Made by a program: the position numbers and the translations under genes. A DNA stretch of 64,000 nt from Priapulus caudatus (Eukaryota > Priapulida > Priapulimorpha > Priapulimorphida > Priapulidae). How positions within the stretch are numbered: position 1 is the stretch's first letter; each line of letters begins with the position of its first letter. Positions 23,331-34,539 of this stretch are shown in pieces. The notes beneath the pieces were generated by a model, which worked only from the letters and a program-made list of their open reading frames with translations, had not been told where the DNA came from and did not search any database. Where the stretch lies: contig NW_014577388.1 in NCBI RefSeq assembly GCF_000485595.1, positions 116,128 through 180,127 on the forward strand. The letters are read 5' to 3'.

Positions 23331-24300
23331 ATGATCATTGCCGTGCCAATTCGGTCATTAAGAAGCAATTAAGCTCGACAGACAAACTTTCACGTTGAAT
23401 ACAGCCCCCGTCTTGCCGGTTAAGTCTGTGGGTCTAAATGAACCGACCCTGGCCGTAAAGTTCTGTCGTACATCATTATAGTATTGGCATTCCTGCGCAA
23501 GATAAACAGTGTAGTGGTTATAGCGGGAAGATATCGTAAAAAAAGCTGCAAAATCAAGAGATTTGCTCGTGCAAATATAAACTACAGGGTGACGTTTCAC
23601 TCGCATTTCAAACTGCAAGTTTTGGCATGCATGACGTACTGATGCTCACATCATATCTGGGGCCTTAATAGCGGGAAATACTACATACGTATACATGAAC
23701 ACCTAGGATTTAGAAGGGATCATCGGTGGTCTTACATTACAGTGTCACTAGTAGGATACACCCACCTTATCATGCCATCCATCCTTCACTACAGATCTCA
23801 TTCCATACTGCACATATTTACTGCAAGAAAAAAATATAAAAGATAAAGGAGGTATGCAAGCGGCATCACATTCTTGTCGCAACAATAGCCCATCGGATCA
23901 ACACTACAGCCACGTTAATGCCTCGCGATGTGCGGTATGAATATAAACAAGACGGCAGAGGGAGAGAGGCATGCGTGACCGCATCACATAGAGCAGCACA
24001 TTGTGTACGTACACCAGCCCAAACCGATACAAGCACGGTTTACACGCAGCAGACATTTGCAGTATTGCGTGTTGTTGGCTAGAGAAAAACACACTAATAT
24101 CTCATTAACTTTGAGCTGAATTAATACCTGAACCGAAGTGAGGGAAAGGCATACTTCTTCCCACCACTGCGTGTGCTTGGAAGTACCTTTAGCTCAGGCA
24201 AGGTCCCCCCAATTTCTAATTACGTCCACCACCACCCGCAACAATCACCCCGCTTGCATACAGAGTGCATGCACAAAACATGCTGAAACATACTCTTAAT
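23331..24300. other. Unique intron sequence, no gene recognised
   Basis: Balanced composition, no repeats or exons recognised. Confidence 0.5.
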
Positions 24301-24640
24301 TAAGGTATGCCATACGTACCTGTCTGCTTCCCGAGCAGGTACCTCACAATCGGAGTGGTTAAAATGTTAATGCAATTTGAAAAAAAAAAATCTTCGGTCG
24401 ACCTGTTATCGGCGCTTACGTGTACAATCGGCGCTGACAACGACGCGCGTCTGATGATTTCCATTTTCGAGATAATCCCACTGTGTTTGTTTTTGCTGTC
24501 ATAATTTGTAATTAATTTGTGCCTGAGCGCACGCGCCGAGGCCCTGGCTAATTGATCCGGCCACGCATTGTCCAATCACCTGTTACTAATTGTAATTAAT
24601 GGAAGTTCTGTTTGCAATATGGTTTCTTCTTGCGTTTCAG
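24301..24640. promoter_or_regulatory. Candidate conserved noncoding island just upstream of the 93-nt exon
   Basis: Dense TAAT cores (cttaattaagg, gtaattaatttg, gctaattgatcc, actaattgtaattaatgg) and a ccaat box. It lies about 450 bp upstream of the 25063 exon. Motif reading only. Confidence 0.4.
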
Positions 24641-24849
24641 AGAGATCCTTCTCTCTTTCTTGTCGTATTTTGTATTTTTTTAGTGGAAGAGGCCACAGTC
24701 AGTGTTTCCTAGTAAGACCAAAGTTAATTTTCTCGCCATGAAAACTGCTTAGTGCAAATTAATCGCTCTTTGCTCTTCCTTATTTTTTTCTCACACCCTT
24801 CTTGCCTCCTACAACCTCCTTACTGGATGTATGAAATAAAATGTAATCT

Positions 24850-24995
24850 ATATAAATAAATAAATATATATACGTATAGATATATATAATACATGTATAT
24901 ACATATATATATAATACATATAATATATATACATATATGTACATGCAAATATATATATATACACATATATATGCATGTACATGCACGTGTGTGCA
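24850..24995. repeat. TA / TATATACATG microsatellite
   Basis: Imperfect atatatacatatat repeats 70 bp before the 25063 exon acceptor. Confidence 0.94.
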
Positions 24996-25062
24996 TGCAC
25001 GCTCACATGTATGTGTGCATAGAACGTTGGCAATGCTAAATTGGGTTTATGTTTATTCACAG

Positions 25063-25155
25063 GTCCGCCTGGAGCGTATAGTCCTGATGGACCAGACATG
25101 ACCGGAGGCTACCCAGGCATGATGGACGGCCAACACCAGATGCACCTCAGACATG
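25063..25155 (+). CDS. Meis/hth: Meis/homothorax 93-nt internal exon after the homeodomain
   Basis: The exon starts after acceptor tattcacag and ends before donor catg|gtgcgt. It enters and leaves in phase 1, so its 93 nt (31 codons) can be included or skipped without a frame change. It encodes GPPGAYSPDGPDMTGG followed by YPGMMDGQHQMHLRH. The AYSPDG element and the following MDGQ element match the (A/P)YSPEGQPMG...DGQQHM segment that follows the homeodomain in Meis proteins. This region is low in structure and associated with transcriptional activity in the family. Reading through the donor gives a stop after nine more codons, so retention of the following intron would truncate the protein. 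A near copy lies on the - strand at 56528-56620. Confidence 0.9.
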
Positions 25156-25578
25156 GTGCGTGCCACACGTCCTACTATTAGTATTATTAGTAAACTCCGA
25201 TTTAGCTTTACTCCACTCCCCCTTGCCCCCCTTTGCCAATTTAAATGCTTGTAGCTATCTATTCCACATTGAAAATAATCATCCAAACGTTTTTCAAATG
25301 ATCTCTCCGTTTTATGAGTTAGGTTTCTAAGCGCACACTGCGTGTGTGTTGGTGAGTTCCAGCCATGGGACTCTCTCAATGACCCACAGTTTTGTATCTG
25401 TTGGACAAAGAAAACTTCAGGCCGCAGACTCATGGTGCCAGGCCCACTCAAAATAACTTGTCGAGCCAACTCGATAAGCGATAAAAACTCGATGATTGTG
25501 TTAGCTCGAACATAGCTTCGAGTTTGAATCCATTGACGACTCTCCCCCTAACGCCGGGCTTCTGCGTTTGTGTTGCAG
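25156..25578 (+). other. Meis/hth short intron (423 nt)
   Basis: GT-AG intron in phase 1. Its last ~75 nt, containing cttcgagtttgaatc and cgggcttctgcgtttgtg, are almost the same as the 3' end of the corresponding intron of the - strand gene. The rest does not resemble that intron by eye. Confidence 0.85.
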
Positions 25579-25826
25579 GGATGTACCCGGGAGCGGGCCA
25601 CCATGACGGCATGGGCGGCTACGGCAGCCACGCGTCGCACCTACGCAGCCCCGTACACTCGCAGGCCATGCTGATCCCGGGCCACCCACACCACATGATG
25701 ATGGCGCACTCCGGCCACGTGGCTAGTCACATGTCGCACCACGGCATGGCGGCGATGGCGTCCGCTCAGAGCCCGACGATCCACGACACGATGGGCGGTC
25801 AGGTGATGGACATCCACGCGACATAG
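25579..25826 (+). CDS. Meis/hth: Meis/homothorax terminal coding exon with stop codon
   Basis: Acceptor tgtgttgcag at 25569-25578; coding to a TAG stop at 25824-25826. Two bases complete the Gly codon split across the intron, then 81 residues follow. The peptide is rich in His, Met and Gly (GMYPGAGHHDGMGGYG, HPHHMMMAHSGH). It ends with SAQSPTIHD and GGQVMDIHA, matching the conserved AQSPT...GGQVMDIHAQ tail of Meis/Hth isoforms, here ending HAT. The preceding intron is only 423 nt, against 15.7 kb for the intron before it. The exon sits in a GC-rich context with GC-rich third positions. A copy with three silent differences over its first 210 nt is on the - strand at 55087-55328; after that point the two tails diverge (TMGGQVMDIHAT against SLGHVMDIHT). 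Confidence 0.93.
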
Positions 25827-26900
25827 TGACGACGGTGGTTACGACAAATGGAAACAAGATGGCGTCCGCCGAGTCCGACCTCGCTCGAACGTCGGCGCAA
25901 CGACAACAAACACATGGCGGAACGCACGCGCACGCGCATGCAACGCACGACACACGCGCGACAATACAGGGAACTGTATCTACTGTACATACGTAGTTAG
26001 TGCGTATCCTGTACATACTGTAGATAGACGTGGAAGGCGTGGCCGGCGCGAGGGCGGCGCACGTCATCGTCGTGGACCTGCCGCGCATCTCAGCTCACTG
26101 TGTAAGGACTCGCAGCACCACACGAGACTCCAAGGAGATGCCTGGCGGACCGTAGCCAAGATGGTGGCAGCAACGAGATCAACACGAAGGGACACAACCA
26201 ACGCGGAGTGCAGCACCGGCGATCATAGAGGGCAGCACCGGCGATCATAGAGGGCAGCACTGACGAGCGCAGAGGGCAGCACTGGCGAGCGTAGAGGGCA
26301 GCACCGGCCAGCCTAGAGTGCAGCACTAGCGAGCGCAGAGGGCAGCACCGGCCAGCCTAGAGTGCAGCACCGGCCAGCCTAGAGTGCAGCACTGGCGAGC
26401 ACAGAGGGCAGCACCGGCGAGCATAGAGGGCAGCACAGGCGAGCCTAGAGTGCAGCACCGGCGAGTGCAGAGGGCAGCACTAGCGAGCGTAGCAACGGTT
26501 GATCGTGCGACGACGATGGATTCGTTTCCGCAAACAGGACTGTTGCTGCCTCGGAGATCCAGAGCTGTGTGCAGACAGTTGGCGCCAGAGCTGACGCGTG
26601 TAGGTTTGAGCAGGTGAACGTCGGGCGCGACGCCATGACGCTGGACGCTGCGCGACGTACATCGTTAATGGGGAACCAGCGTCGGAAGCGGCAGCGAGTA
26701 CGCCGTTACTTCAAGGTGGAAGCGAGAGGAAATTCACACCCGACGACAACGACGGCGTGACTCGGCAGTTAACGAAAACGTGATGCGGCACTTTGGCGAT
26801 CGCGACCGCGAGATCTCACAATTCAGATTTCGATGATAGAAAATCAAACAGCGAGGGTGGCCTACTTAGCATTACTAGTCACATCGTTAGTGATTCTGGT
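25827..26900 (+). other. Presumed 3' UTR of the + strand Meis/hth gene
   Basis: Follows the stop codon directly. It is GC-rich with two aagatgg motifs (near 25857 and 26158) and contains the 22-bp minisatellite at 26210-26495. The end is not defined. No AATAAA with a clear downstream element is seen before about 28.2 kb, so the true 3' end is uncertain. Confidence 0.45.
26210..26495. repeat. 22-bp minisatellite in the presumed 3' UTR
   Basis: Thirteen copies of a 22-bp unit, gcagcaccggcgagcataga plus gg. Internal variants (ctagagt, cgcagagg) are interspersed. It begins 384 nt after the Meis stop codon. Confidence 0.97.
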
Positions 26901-29900
26901 AACATCTGCTAGCCCGGGGCCAGTAAGATGATATCTTAAAGATGATCAGCAAACAAATTTTGTAATAGCAATTTAGAAATTCTTGCAACGTTTATCCTCA
27001 TGCTGCGAACAACATATAATTAGAATGACTATGCTGGTACACATTCATGCACAGAACCCGCATTGTACTTGCTTACAAAGAGCCAGTACTGAGACTCCTG
27101 TCCCAGAACTGTAACAGTTACCCTCCACCCCACCGAGAATGCTGTGTATTTAGTTATGTGGAAAAGCTGTAGAGTGAGCAAGCCAGTGCCAGCACCACCG
27201 TTTGCATTCAATTGCGTAAATTGTTGACGCTGTTCGAGTGAGCACGCACACTGCACGTAAACGCACACGCACAAGCGCTAACACGCACGCACACACAACG
27301 ACACCGGCATCCCCCGAATGCCAACTAGTGACGCATTTCAATCAGGTGTCACTCGTCGCACCACAGTCAGAGAGACACAAATCAAATTTCAGCGGAAAGA
27401 ATTTGTGCTCATGGTAAAGTGCTTCACCCAAGGAAACTGGCCAACATCACAGCAATTTCGCCGCTAGTCTGCAGTGCTTATGCTGCTGAAAGCTAATTTA
27501 GGCTTCACCACCTGGACCAATAACTAGGCAATGGCACTACGTTGAGTTTCGTGTGAAAATGTTTTTCCCCGTTTTTTTTTTGTGGCGGAGGTTTATCTTA
27601 AGTGTGGCTGTTGCACTTGCAATAGATGTGAACTGAACCTCGATAGAGACAGCAGGACAACCAACAGCCTGCGTTATGGATAGACCCGTCAGGATAAATG
27701 TGTCACGAGTCTGCAAACCTCCTCCTTCTGTACTCACTGGTCTGTATATATATGTGTGTGTACAACCAGTAGTGGGGGCAGCATAGTTGTCAGAAAGATG
27801 TTGGGTCGTGTGAGTGTAACGAGGGCAGCCCTGCCTAGAAGCAGACACCAAAGCCATAACATTAGGAAATGTTTTTGTCAGCGTGATATATCTCGCTAGC
27901 GGGAGGGAGACGTCCCGATTCGTGGAACAAGACCCAGAGTGGGAATGCGAGCGCGAGAGAGAGCGAGATAAACTTTGCGTTCGTGCTGCGGTGTTTGTGC
28001 GTGCGTGCACACATGCGCACGTTCATGTGTAAGGAACTAGACGATGCGACTGATCATGTTCAACATTCTATTTGTGAGTAAATACAGGCAACTAGTGCAG
28101 ACGTCGAGTTTTAGGTATCATATTGTACAGTAAATGTAATATTTAAATTCAAATTGTATCCCCATTGTGAACAGGTCTACAGGATATTTGCCCAGACGAC
28201 TACAGGGTGTATATTTAAGTATGTAAAATAATAAAAAAACATGTCTGTTGAGTCTTGTTTGTGAAACACAACCCGTTGTAGCTTTTTTATACGCATCTCC
28301 AGGAATATTGTTATTGTTTTTGTTTGTTTGAATGCCTATAAGCTTAGTCAACATTTAAAAAAAAAGATTTGAACAACAGTTACCGCATTTTGTTCCTACT
28401 TTCAATAAGCCCAGAGATGAATACACCATCTATATCTAAACAGTAATGGAAATTACGTGCATCCACATCTAGCTGTCATTCCATGCTGATATGAACGAGC
28501 TCTGAATGGACTCTTCCAGCCATACGCTGGACCGTCACATGCCCGTACAATGCAAATGCACCCCCTAGTCGACAGCTTTTAAATCCTGCAATAACAGTTA
28601 CCGCACGTTTACTAGCTTACTTTATCTCTTATTGATACACTCTGCCACAGATATATGATTGGTAATATTTATTCTTATATTGTCAATTGTCATTGCCATT
28701 GCCACAGGCGACTATTAAGAAGCAGATGCATGAGCATTAAGAAGCTGCCTAATTTGGCCCCGTCTGTGACTGTTTCATGAATAAACCCATGAATTGTCTG
28801 TGCGACCTATAAGGGAAATATCATGGCTGACCAAGTTTAAATCTGGTTAATTGTGTGGTAAATTAGATGCATTCTTTAACAAATACAGGATATGCTGGTT
28901 TTAACACAATTCGAACAAAACAAATCAGGGGTGGTTATAATTTGAAATTGAGATTTGGAATTGGATTGGAACTGATTTATCAAGCTCAAATGGTTGTCAA
29001 AAACACAGAGAGCATTCACTGAGCACCCTCCTACAGTCCTTCATTCCATTATAATATGGGGAGATTTAAGGGATGAATGAAATACTTTGGAAAAATGAGA
29101 ATTGGTAGCTGGTTCTACCTATTTTTTTAATCGCCAGTTAATTTGACTCATCTTGTCTTGGACTTGATCTAGTAAAATTATCACTGAAGTATCTCGCACA
29201 TTGCACTCTAGCACAGCGGGTATCGACTACAAACCGTTGATATCGATATGGGTTTTGTGTGGCTTAATTAACCCTACCTTAGCTCCCCCGGCATAGACCT
29301 TACGGCCCATTCCTAGTTTAGCACTCCGGATTGCACTGTGCGGCTGCTTGCACTTTAGACTTTTAGTTTTACCCAAGTCAGATGAGAGCTGACCACAAAA
29401 GTGCAATTATAACATTTATCCCTTAATTAGTACTAGTTACATGAATTATTTTTGGTTTACAATAAATACATACATTATCTCACCGAAACCAATAGCGAAA
29501 TATAAGATATGGTAACTTTTCCTCCTAAGAAACTCCTTCAGTCTGTAACCTGAAGCAGAACAAGTTCTGTAGTGCAACTTCGTTAGTGGATCTGCGAGTA
29601 TTAATTAGTGTTACTAGCATTGTATAAGTAAACAATTATTTTAAAATTTAAAAAAATATTTCTAGAAAATATGAAACCACAATATTTTTCTGATGTAGCA
29701 TAATTTTAACTAAATTTAACTGGAAACATTCATTAAACCTCAAGTATTGCTTCTTTTTCACTAGAAAGTGTACATCACTGACAGTGACAGTAGAAGCACT
29801 AGCAGGCTTTATAACCCCATACCTTTCAACCATTAGCATTAATTGGCACCAGCCTAACTGGGCAACCCAACGTGGAGCCTTACCAGTATCAGCCTGACAC

Positions 29901-30210
29901 TGACACTGCTACTAAAGAACAAGTCGTAGACATGAGTCCTAACTGGTATAAAGTGCTTGACCAGAACCCAGGGGCTGGGCCAGCGGTGGAGGGGGACATT
30001 TTGATGGTTCAGACGGCAATTTTTGTTCTCTATTAGGACAACTAGTAGCGAGATAAATAAATAACTACATCTGCCCATTTTCATTTATCTTCTGGTACTG
30101 GTTGTGGGACAGGCATGGATGTGATGCATCGCCACATACATGATCCGACTATGACGTTGTAGGGCATCATATTATGTGTAGCCCGATCAAGCTCTGTCTA
30201 CGACTATTAC
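26901..30210. other. Repeat-poor unique sequence between the two gene ends
   Basis: Mostly AT-balanced unique sequence. AATAAA-type signals occur (for example aataataaaaaaac near 28224, aataaatac near 29461) and could serve as the polyadenylation site of the + gene. No exon or RNA gene recognised. Confidence 0.45.
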
Positions 30211-30214
30211 CTTC

Positions 30215-30530
30215 TCGCCACAGGCACTTGGAGCCTCTCAATAAAGAAAAATAATGCTAAATAAACACGAAATGTATTTACTACCAAAGTTTCTCTACTC
30301 TCTTTCGTCTATAGGCCTAAATATGTGTAAACGTGCACCGGCGTGCGTGCGGTGTACCGTGTACGTGTGTTGCAGAGGAGCATTTGAACAGCATTTGACA
30401 GGACAGTTAATCGAGCGAATGAATAAGTCGATAGAGAGTAGAGAAACATTAAGACTTGTTGGTAGTAAATACATTTCGTCTTTATTTAGGCATTATTTTT
30501 CTTTATAGAGACGCCTCCAAGTGCCTGTGC
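30215..30530. mobile_element. Foldback element with ~80-bp inverted arms
   Basis: The left arm (about 30222-30300) includes ccacaggcacttggagcctc and acgaaatgtatttactacca. The right arm (about 30443-30528) is its reverse complement at roughly 90%. In copy 2 only right-arm-type sequence precedes the segment (44845-44920), so element boundaries and assembly edges are entangled here. Confidence 0.6.
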
Positions 30531-30574
30531 TTCCCTTCTCGCACACGGTAGCCCTACGGCTCTGTAGTGAGTAG

Positions 30575-30642
30575 ATACAATAATGTAACCCAAACACAGG
30601 AGTAGGGTATCGCTATCCTGTGTTTGGGTTACATTATTGTAT
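30575..30642. repeat. Perfect 27-bp hairpin (copy 1)
   Basis: Arms 30575-30601 (atacaataatgtaacccaaa...) and 30616-30642 are exact reverse complements around a 14-nt loop. The flanking ~50 bp on each side (ttctcg, gtagtga, ctccaag) are partly palindromic too, giving a hairpin element of roughly 180 bp. Confidence 0.85.
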
Positions 30643-30699
30643 ATACGTAACGTAGTGAGAAGCGAGAAGCCTTCTTTGGAAGGTAGCTCCAAGAAACGG

Positions 30700-31640
30700 T
30701 ATTGCAAAGAACTAGCCACTGCGTACTTGGCAGGCAATTGCGGCTAGTTCTGACTGAGCTATGGCTAGCACACCGTGAAATATGAATTATGATGCAGTGT
30801 ATATTATTCAACATCATGTTGTTTTTCACTAGTTACTATCATAAGTTTCGATGATTAACATGTACGTCTAATTACACTGATAATATACCTTTGGATATTC
30901 AGTGTCGTTCGCTTTCGACGATCAATGAGTCACAATAAACAAAAGACTTCTGCCCCCCCCCCCCGCGGTCATCCTAGACGGACCACGGAGTCGCTGCGTG
31001 AGCGCCTTTTTCTCGAACAAAACGACAATTTACGCGTCAATTTTCCATCGATATAGAATTGAAGAATATATCGCTATTCTATATCTATGATTTTTGTTAC
31101 TTTAGCGAAATGATCGCTAACAAAAGTACAATCCGTTAGGTCCCCTGTCATTCAATTCAGGCCTGATTCAATTCATTTAATCATGTTTCAAATAGGCCGT
31201 GGCTACGCGTCCGGTTACCGGGCACCCAGCTCCCGGGCTACGTCGTGCCGGTCATATATTTCTTATGTGAACCAACTATATTTTTTCAATATTATATCTA
31301 TATATAAATATACACGAATATGAGACAATGAGTCCGCTACGACACATACACGTGCCTCGCCAACACGACAACGGTTTGTATCGGGAAGAAAAACGCAGCA
31401 ATAAAAATTTCGGGGCCTTATTGCACTTTTTTCTGTTGTGAGCATTTTACTAATTCGCAGCCGGCTAAGATTAATTAACGCATACATGCACTATACTCAT
31501 GCTTGGGATATTACGGTGCGTCCGTCAGCTGATATGAACAAGAAAGATAAACCGAATACAAACTAATATTTAGTTAGCTATAAATTATGTAAATATGTAG
31601 ATACGAGATATTACACATAATTTTTTTGTATGTATGACTA
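30700..31640. other. AT-rich unique sequence (copy 1; equals 45280-46195)
   Basis: Contains a poly-C run at 30954-30964, gaatatatcgctattc and an inverted tcgatatagaattgaagaat...attctatatc. Nothing coding recognised. Confidence 0.5.
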
Positions 31641-31647
31641 TGATTCT

Positions 31648-31690
31648 CCTTCTTCTTCTTCTTCTTCTTCTTCTTCTTCTTCTTCTTCTT

Positions 31691-31724
<34 letters not shown>

Positions 31725-31790
31725 CTCTACTCTACTCTCTCTCTTCTTCTTCTTCTTCGTCTGCTTCTTCTTCTTCTTATTATATTATTA
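31648..31790. repeat. TTC trinucleotide tract (copy 1)
   Basis: About 24 uninterrupted CTT/TTC units followed by degenerate ttcttcg and ttattat units. Equivalent to 46201-46390. Confidence 0.97.
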
Positions 31791-31799
31791 TTATTATTA

Positions 31800-32990
31800 C
31801 TGTTATTACCTCCGCGCAACGGAGGTTATGTAATCGGTCTCGTGTGTGTGTAGCCACCGCGCGATCGATAGCGCGTCGAGTCAGCGAGTGGCGAGTCAGA
31901 AGCAGCCACCAGTGAGCGGCGAGTCAGCAGTAGGCGAGGCAGTCAGCAGCCGCCACCAGCGAGCACATACATGTTACATGCTCGCGGAGGTATGCACTCT
32001 CCGTGAGTGCCCTCTGTCTAGTTATTATATAATTTCGTTGCATGCATGCAAATAGATGCTTTGCCTTTTTGCACTTTCATTGAAAGTTGAATCCGAGTCT
32101 ACGACGGAAAGCATATGTCGAAACAACCGCAGATAGTTGCATGTTGCACGGAGTGACCGCTCTCGCGTGTATTATTTTCGTGAGAGATTTATCATGTCGT
32201 GGTTGCGTTAGTCTTTGTGACACGCAGGATCAGATAGCTCACATGATAATAGATGACGAGGATGGAGGTGCAGAAATGTGACGTGGTGCAGGTTTCCGGT
32301 TGTTCGCAATGATCTGCGTGTGGCCGCATATATGTGTCCGTTACCTGTCACAAGCGCGATCGTGAGCGAGATAATAATTTTACCCACCATACATACGCCC
32401 GATTTTGCCCGCCGGTTAAATCGGAATCGTATTGATTTTGTTAAAGATTTTTATAAGCAATAAATGCCCTTTTATGGACGCGTCCGTCTAGGACTCTATT
32501 AAAACGATCATTGTTTTTTAACGCGCGCGTTACAGCGATGTCATCTCTCCTAGTTGGCAACGTAGATATATAGTGCCGTGCCAGCACTCTTCGACTCTCG
32601 CCCGGCGGGCTACCAGGTGTTTTATGTTGCATCGGATCCGTATAATGACGTCGGTCAGCTCATCACAGCCGACAGCAGATGCCCTAACATCACAGCCGAC
32701 AGCAGATGCCCTAACATCACAGCTGACAGCGTGGACGATCCAGAGTGGAACATTGTGTACTGCGTCTGACATTCTGTGATACGCAGCTATAATGACATGC
32801 AGCGCGTGTAATGTGCTTTACCTAAACCGATACCACGACACGCGACGTTGCCTGGCAGCTACAGCGAGTCGACGACGTTATGAAATAAAAATAACGAAAG
32901 CATATTAAGAACTATAATAAAAACGCTCTCTAATACGTACGAAATTCTGCGATCCGTTACTGACAGCTCATAGAAAGGGTTTGGAAATTA
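31800..32990. other. Unique sequence with a short 27-bp tandem repeat (copy 1; equals 46395-47670)
   Basis: No gene recognised. Three units containing catcacagccgacagcagat lie at 32655-32735. They carry repeated gccgacag/gctgacag, one of which is a Meis-type TGACAG core. The same array at 47310-47380 is disrupted by indels. Confidence 0.5.
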
Positions 32991-33004
32991 TTGCGTTTCG
33001 CATG

Positions 33005-33007
<3 letters not shown>

Positions 33008-33049
<42 letters not shown>

Positions 33050-33069
33050 TGAGAGAGAGAGCGAGAGAC

Positions 33070-33100
<31 letters not shown>

Positions 33101-33930
33101 TAGAAGAGAGAGAGAGCAGAAAGAGAATAGAGAGATAGAGGGGAGGAGTAGAGAGAGAGAGAGAGAGCAAAGAGAGAGTAAGAAGTTTTGGTAGGGAAAG
33201 AGCAGAGAGAGAGAGAGAGAGAGAGGAGAGAGAAGAGAGAGACGAAGAGACGAGAGGAGAAGGGGAAGAGGAGGAAAGTAGAGAGAGAGGAGAGAGAGGA
33301 AGGAGGGCAGGAGGAAAGAGCTAATGCAGCGGAGAGCGAAGAGAGCACGAAGAGATACGAAAAGAGAGAGAAAGGAGAGGAGAGAGAAAAAAAGCGAGAG
33401 AAAAGAAAGAAAGACCGAAAAAAGAAAAGAAGAGAGGAAGAGAGAGAGAGAGAAAAGAGGAGCAGAAGAGAGAGAGAGAGGAGGGACGAGAGAAAGAATG
33501 AAAGAGAGAGAGAGAGAGAGATGAAGAGAGAGAGAGAGAGAGAAGAGAGAGAAAAGAGTCAGAGAGAGCGAGAGAGAGAAGCAGTAGAAGAGCAGAGAGA
33601 GAAGAGGAGAGAAGGAGAAGGAGTAGATGAGAAGAGAGAGCAGAGAAAGGAGAAAGAGAGAAGAGAACGATAGTCAGAAGAAGAGAGAAGAGAATGAAAG
33701 GAGAAGATAGAGTAGATAGAGAGAAAGGCGCAGAGACGAGAAGAGAGAGCGAAGGGAGAGAAAGGAAGAGAGAGAGAGAAGAGAGAGAGAAAGGAAAGAG
33801 AGAGAGAGAGAGAGAGACAGACCCAGAGTGTGAGAAAGAAGAGAAGAGACAGAGAGAGACGAGAGAGAGAAACGAGGAGATGGTGGACGAGAGAAAGAGA
33901 GAGGCCAGAGGAATGTGTAGACAGGTTGAT
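33008..33930. repeat. Long GA-rich purine tract (copy 1)
   Basis: Over 900 bp almost all purine on the + strand. Equivalent to 47680-48955, which is about 350 bp longer. Confidence 0.95.
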
Positions 33931-34539
33931 GGAGGTTGCATAGTCCTGCCGTCTAGACCTGGGCGCTGCCATGTCGCGCAATTGCCGCGATCGTCTCCTC
34001 TCTTATCTACACATGCCGTGCAGCTAGTATCATTCGCCTTGTTCACGCAACTATGGCTACGTGTGAAAAGACAGTGACTCTGGGACCAAGAGCGGTGAAG
34101 ATCAAGCGGGTTGGGAGAAAGTGAAGGGTTTGAGGGAATAGGGGCAGGACTAGGATCGAGAGATGTGGTGGAGAAGAAGAAGCAGTTAGATGATGAAACA
34201 TCAACGGCAAAGGAAGTTGGAGGAGGTAAGGGAGGTGGAGAGAAAAAAGAGAAAAGGACGTGCAAAGCAGTGCGAGTGGGAGAGGGGGAAGGATAGACGG
34301 GTACAATTGGGGAATAGATCAATGGGGAGGGGAGGGCAGGAAGACGAATGGGATCCAGGAGGAAAATGGAGAGATAAGAGAAGGAGAGAGAGGGGTGAGA
34401 GAGAGAGGAGAGTAAAGCTATTGCTAATCCAAGTCAGATGAAAAGCGCCGGTAATCGGGTCTGCATGAGAGCGTCAGGGTCAGTCATACATCGCAACTGG
34501 CGGCGGCGGCTTGCTGCGTGCTCTAATAACATCTCTAAC

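Larger units (their letters stand above)
9372..25062 (+). other. Meis/hth long intron (15.7 kb)
   Basis: The interval between the homeodomain exon and the 93-nt exon, bounded by gtaagg (or gtaagt at 9294) and ttcacag. It holds several minisatellites, long GA tracts and a CpG-rich, motif-dense segment, listed separately. I see no convincing exon inside it. The long open frames in this interval come from repeats or from high GC content. Confidence 0.8.

Noticed and set aside
25053-25469. A 138-codon - strand frame over the 25063 exon
   Set aside because: Antisense shadow of the Meis exon and its intron.
33321-34322. A 333-codon - strand open frame
   Set aside because: A Ser/Leu translation of the GA tract plus flanking noise; the copy 2 equivalent differs wholly in frame.
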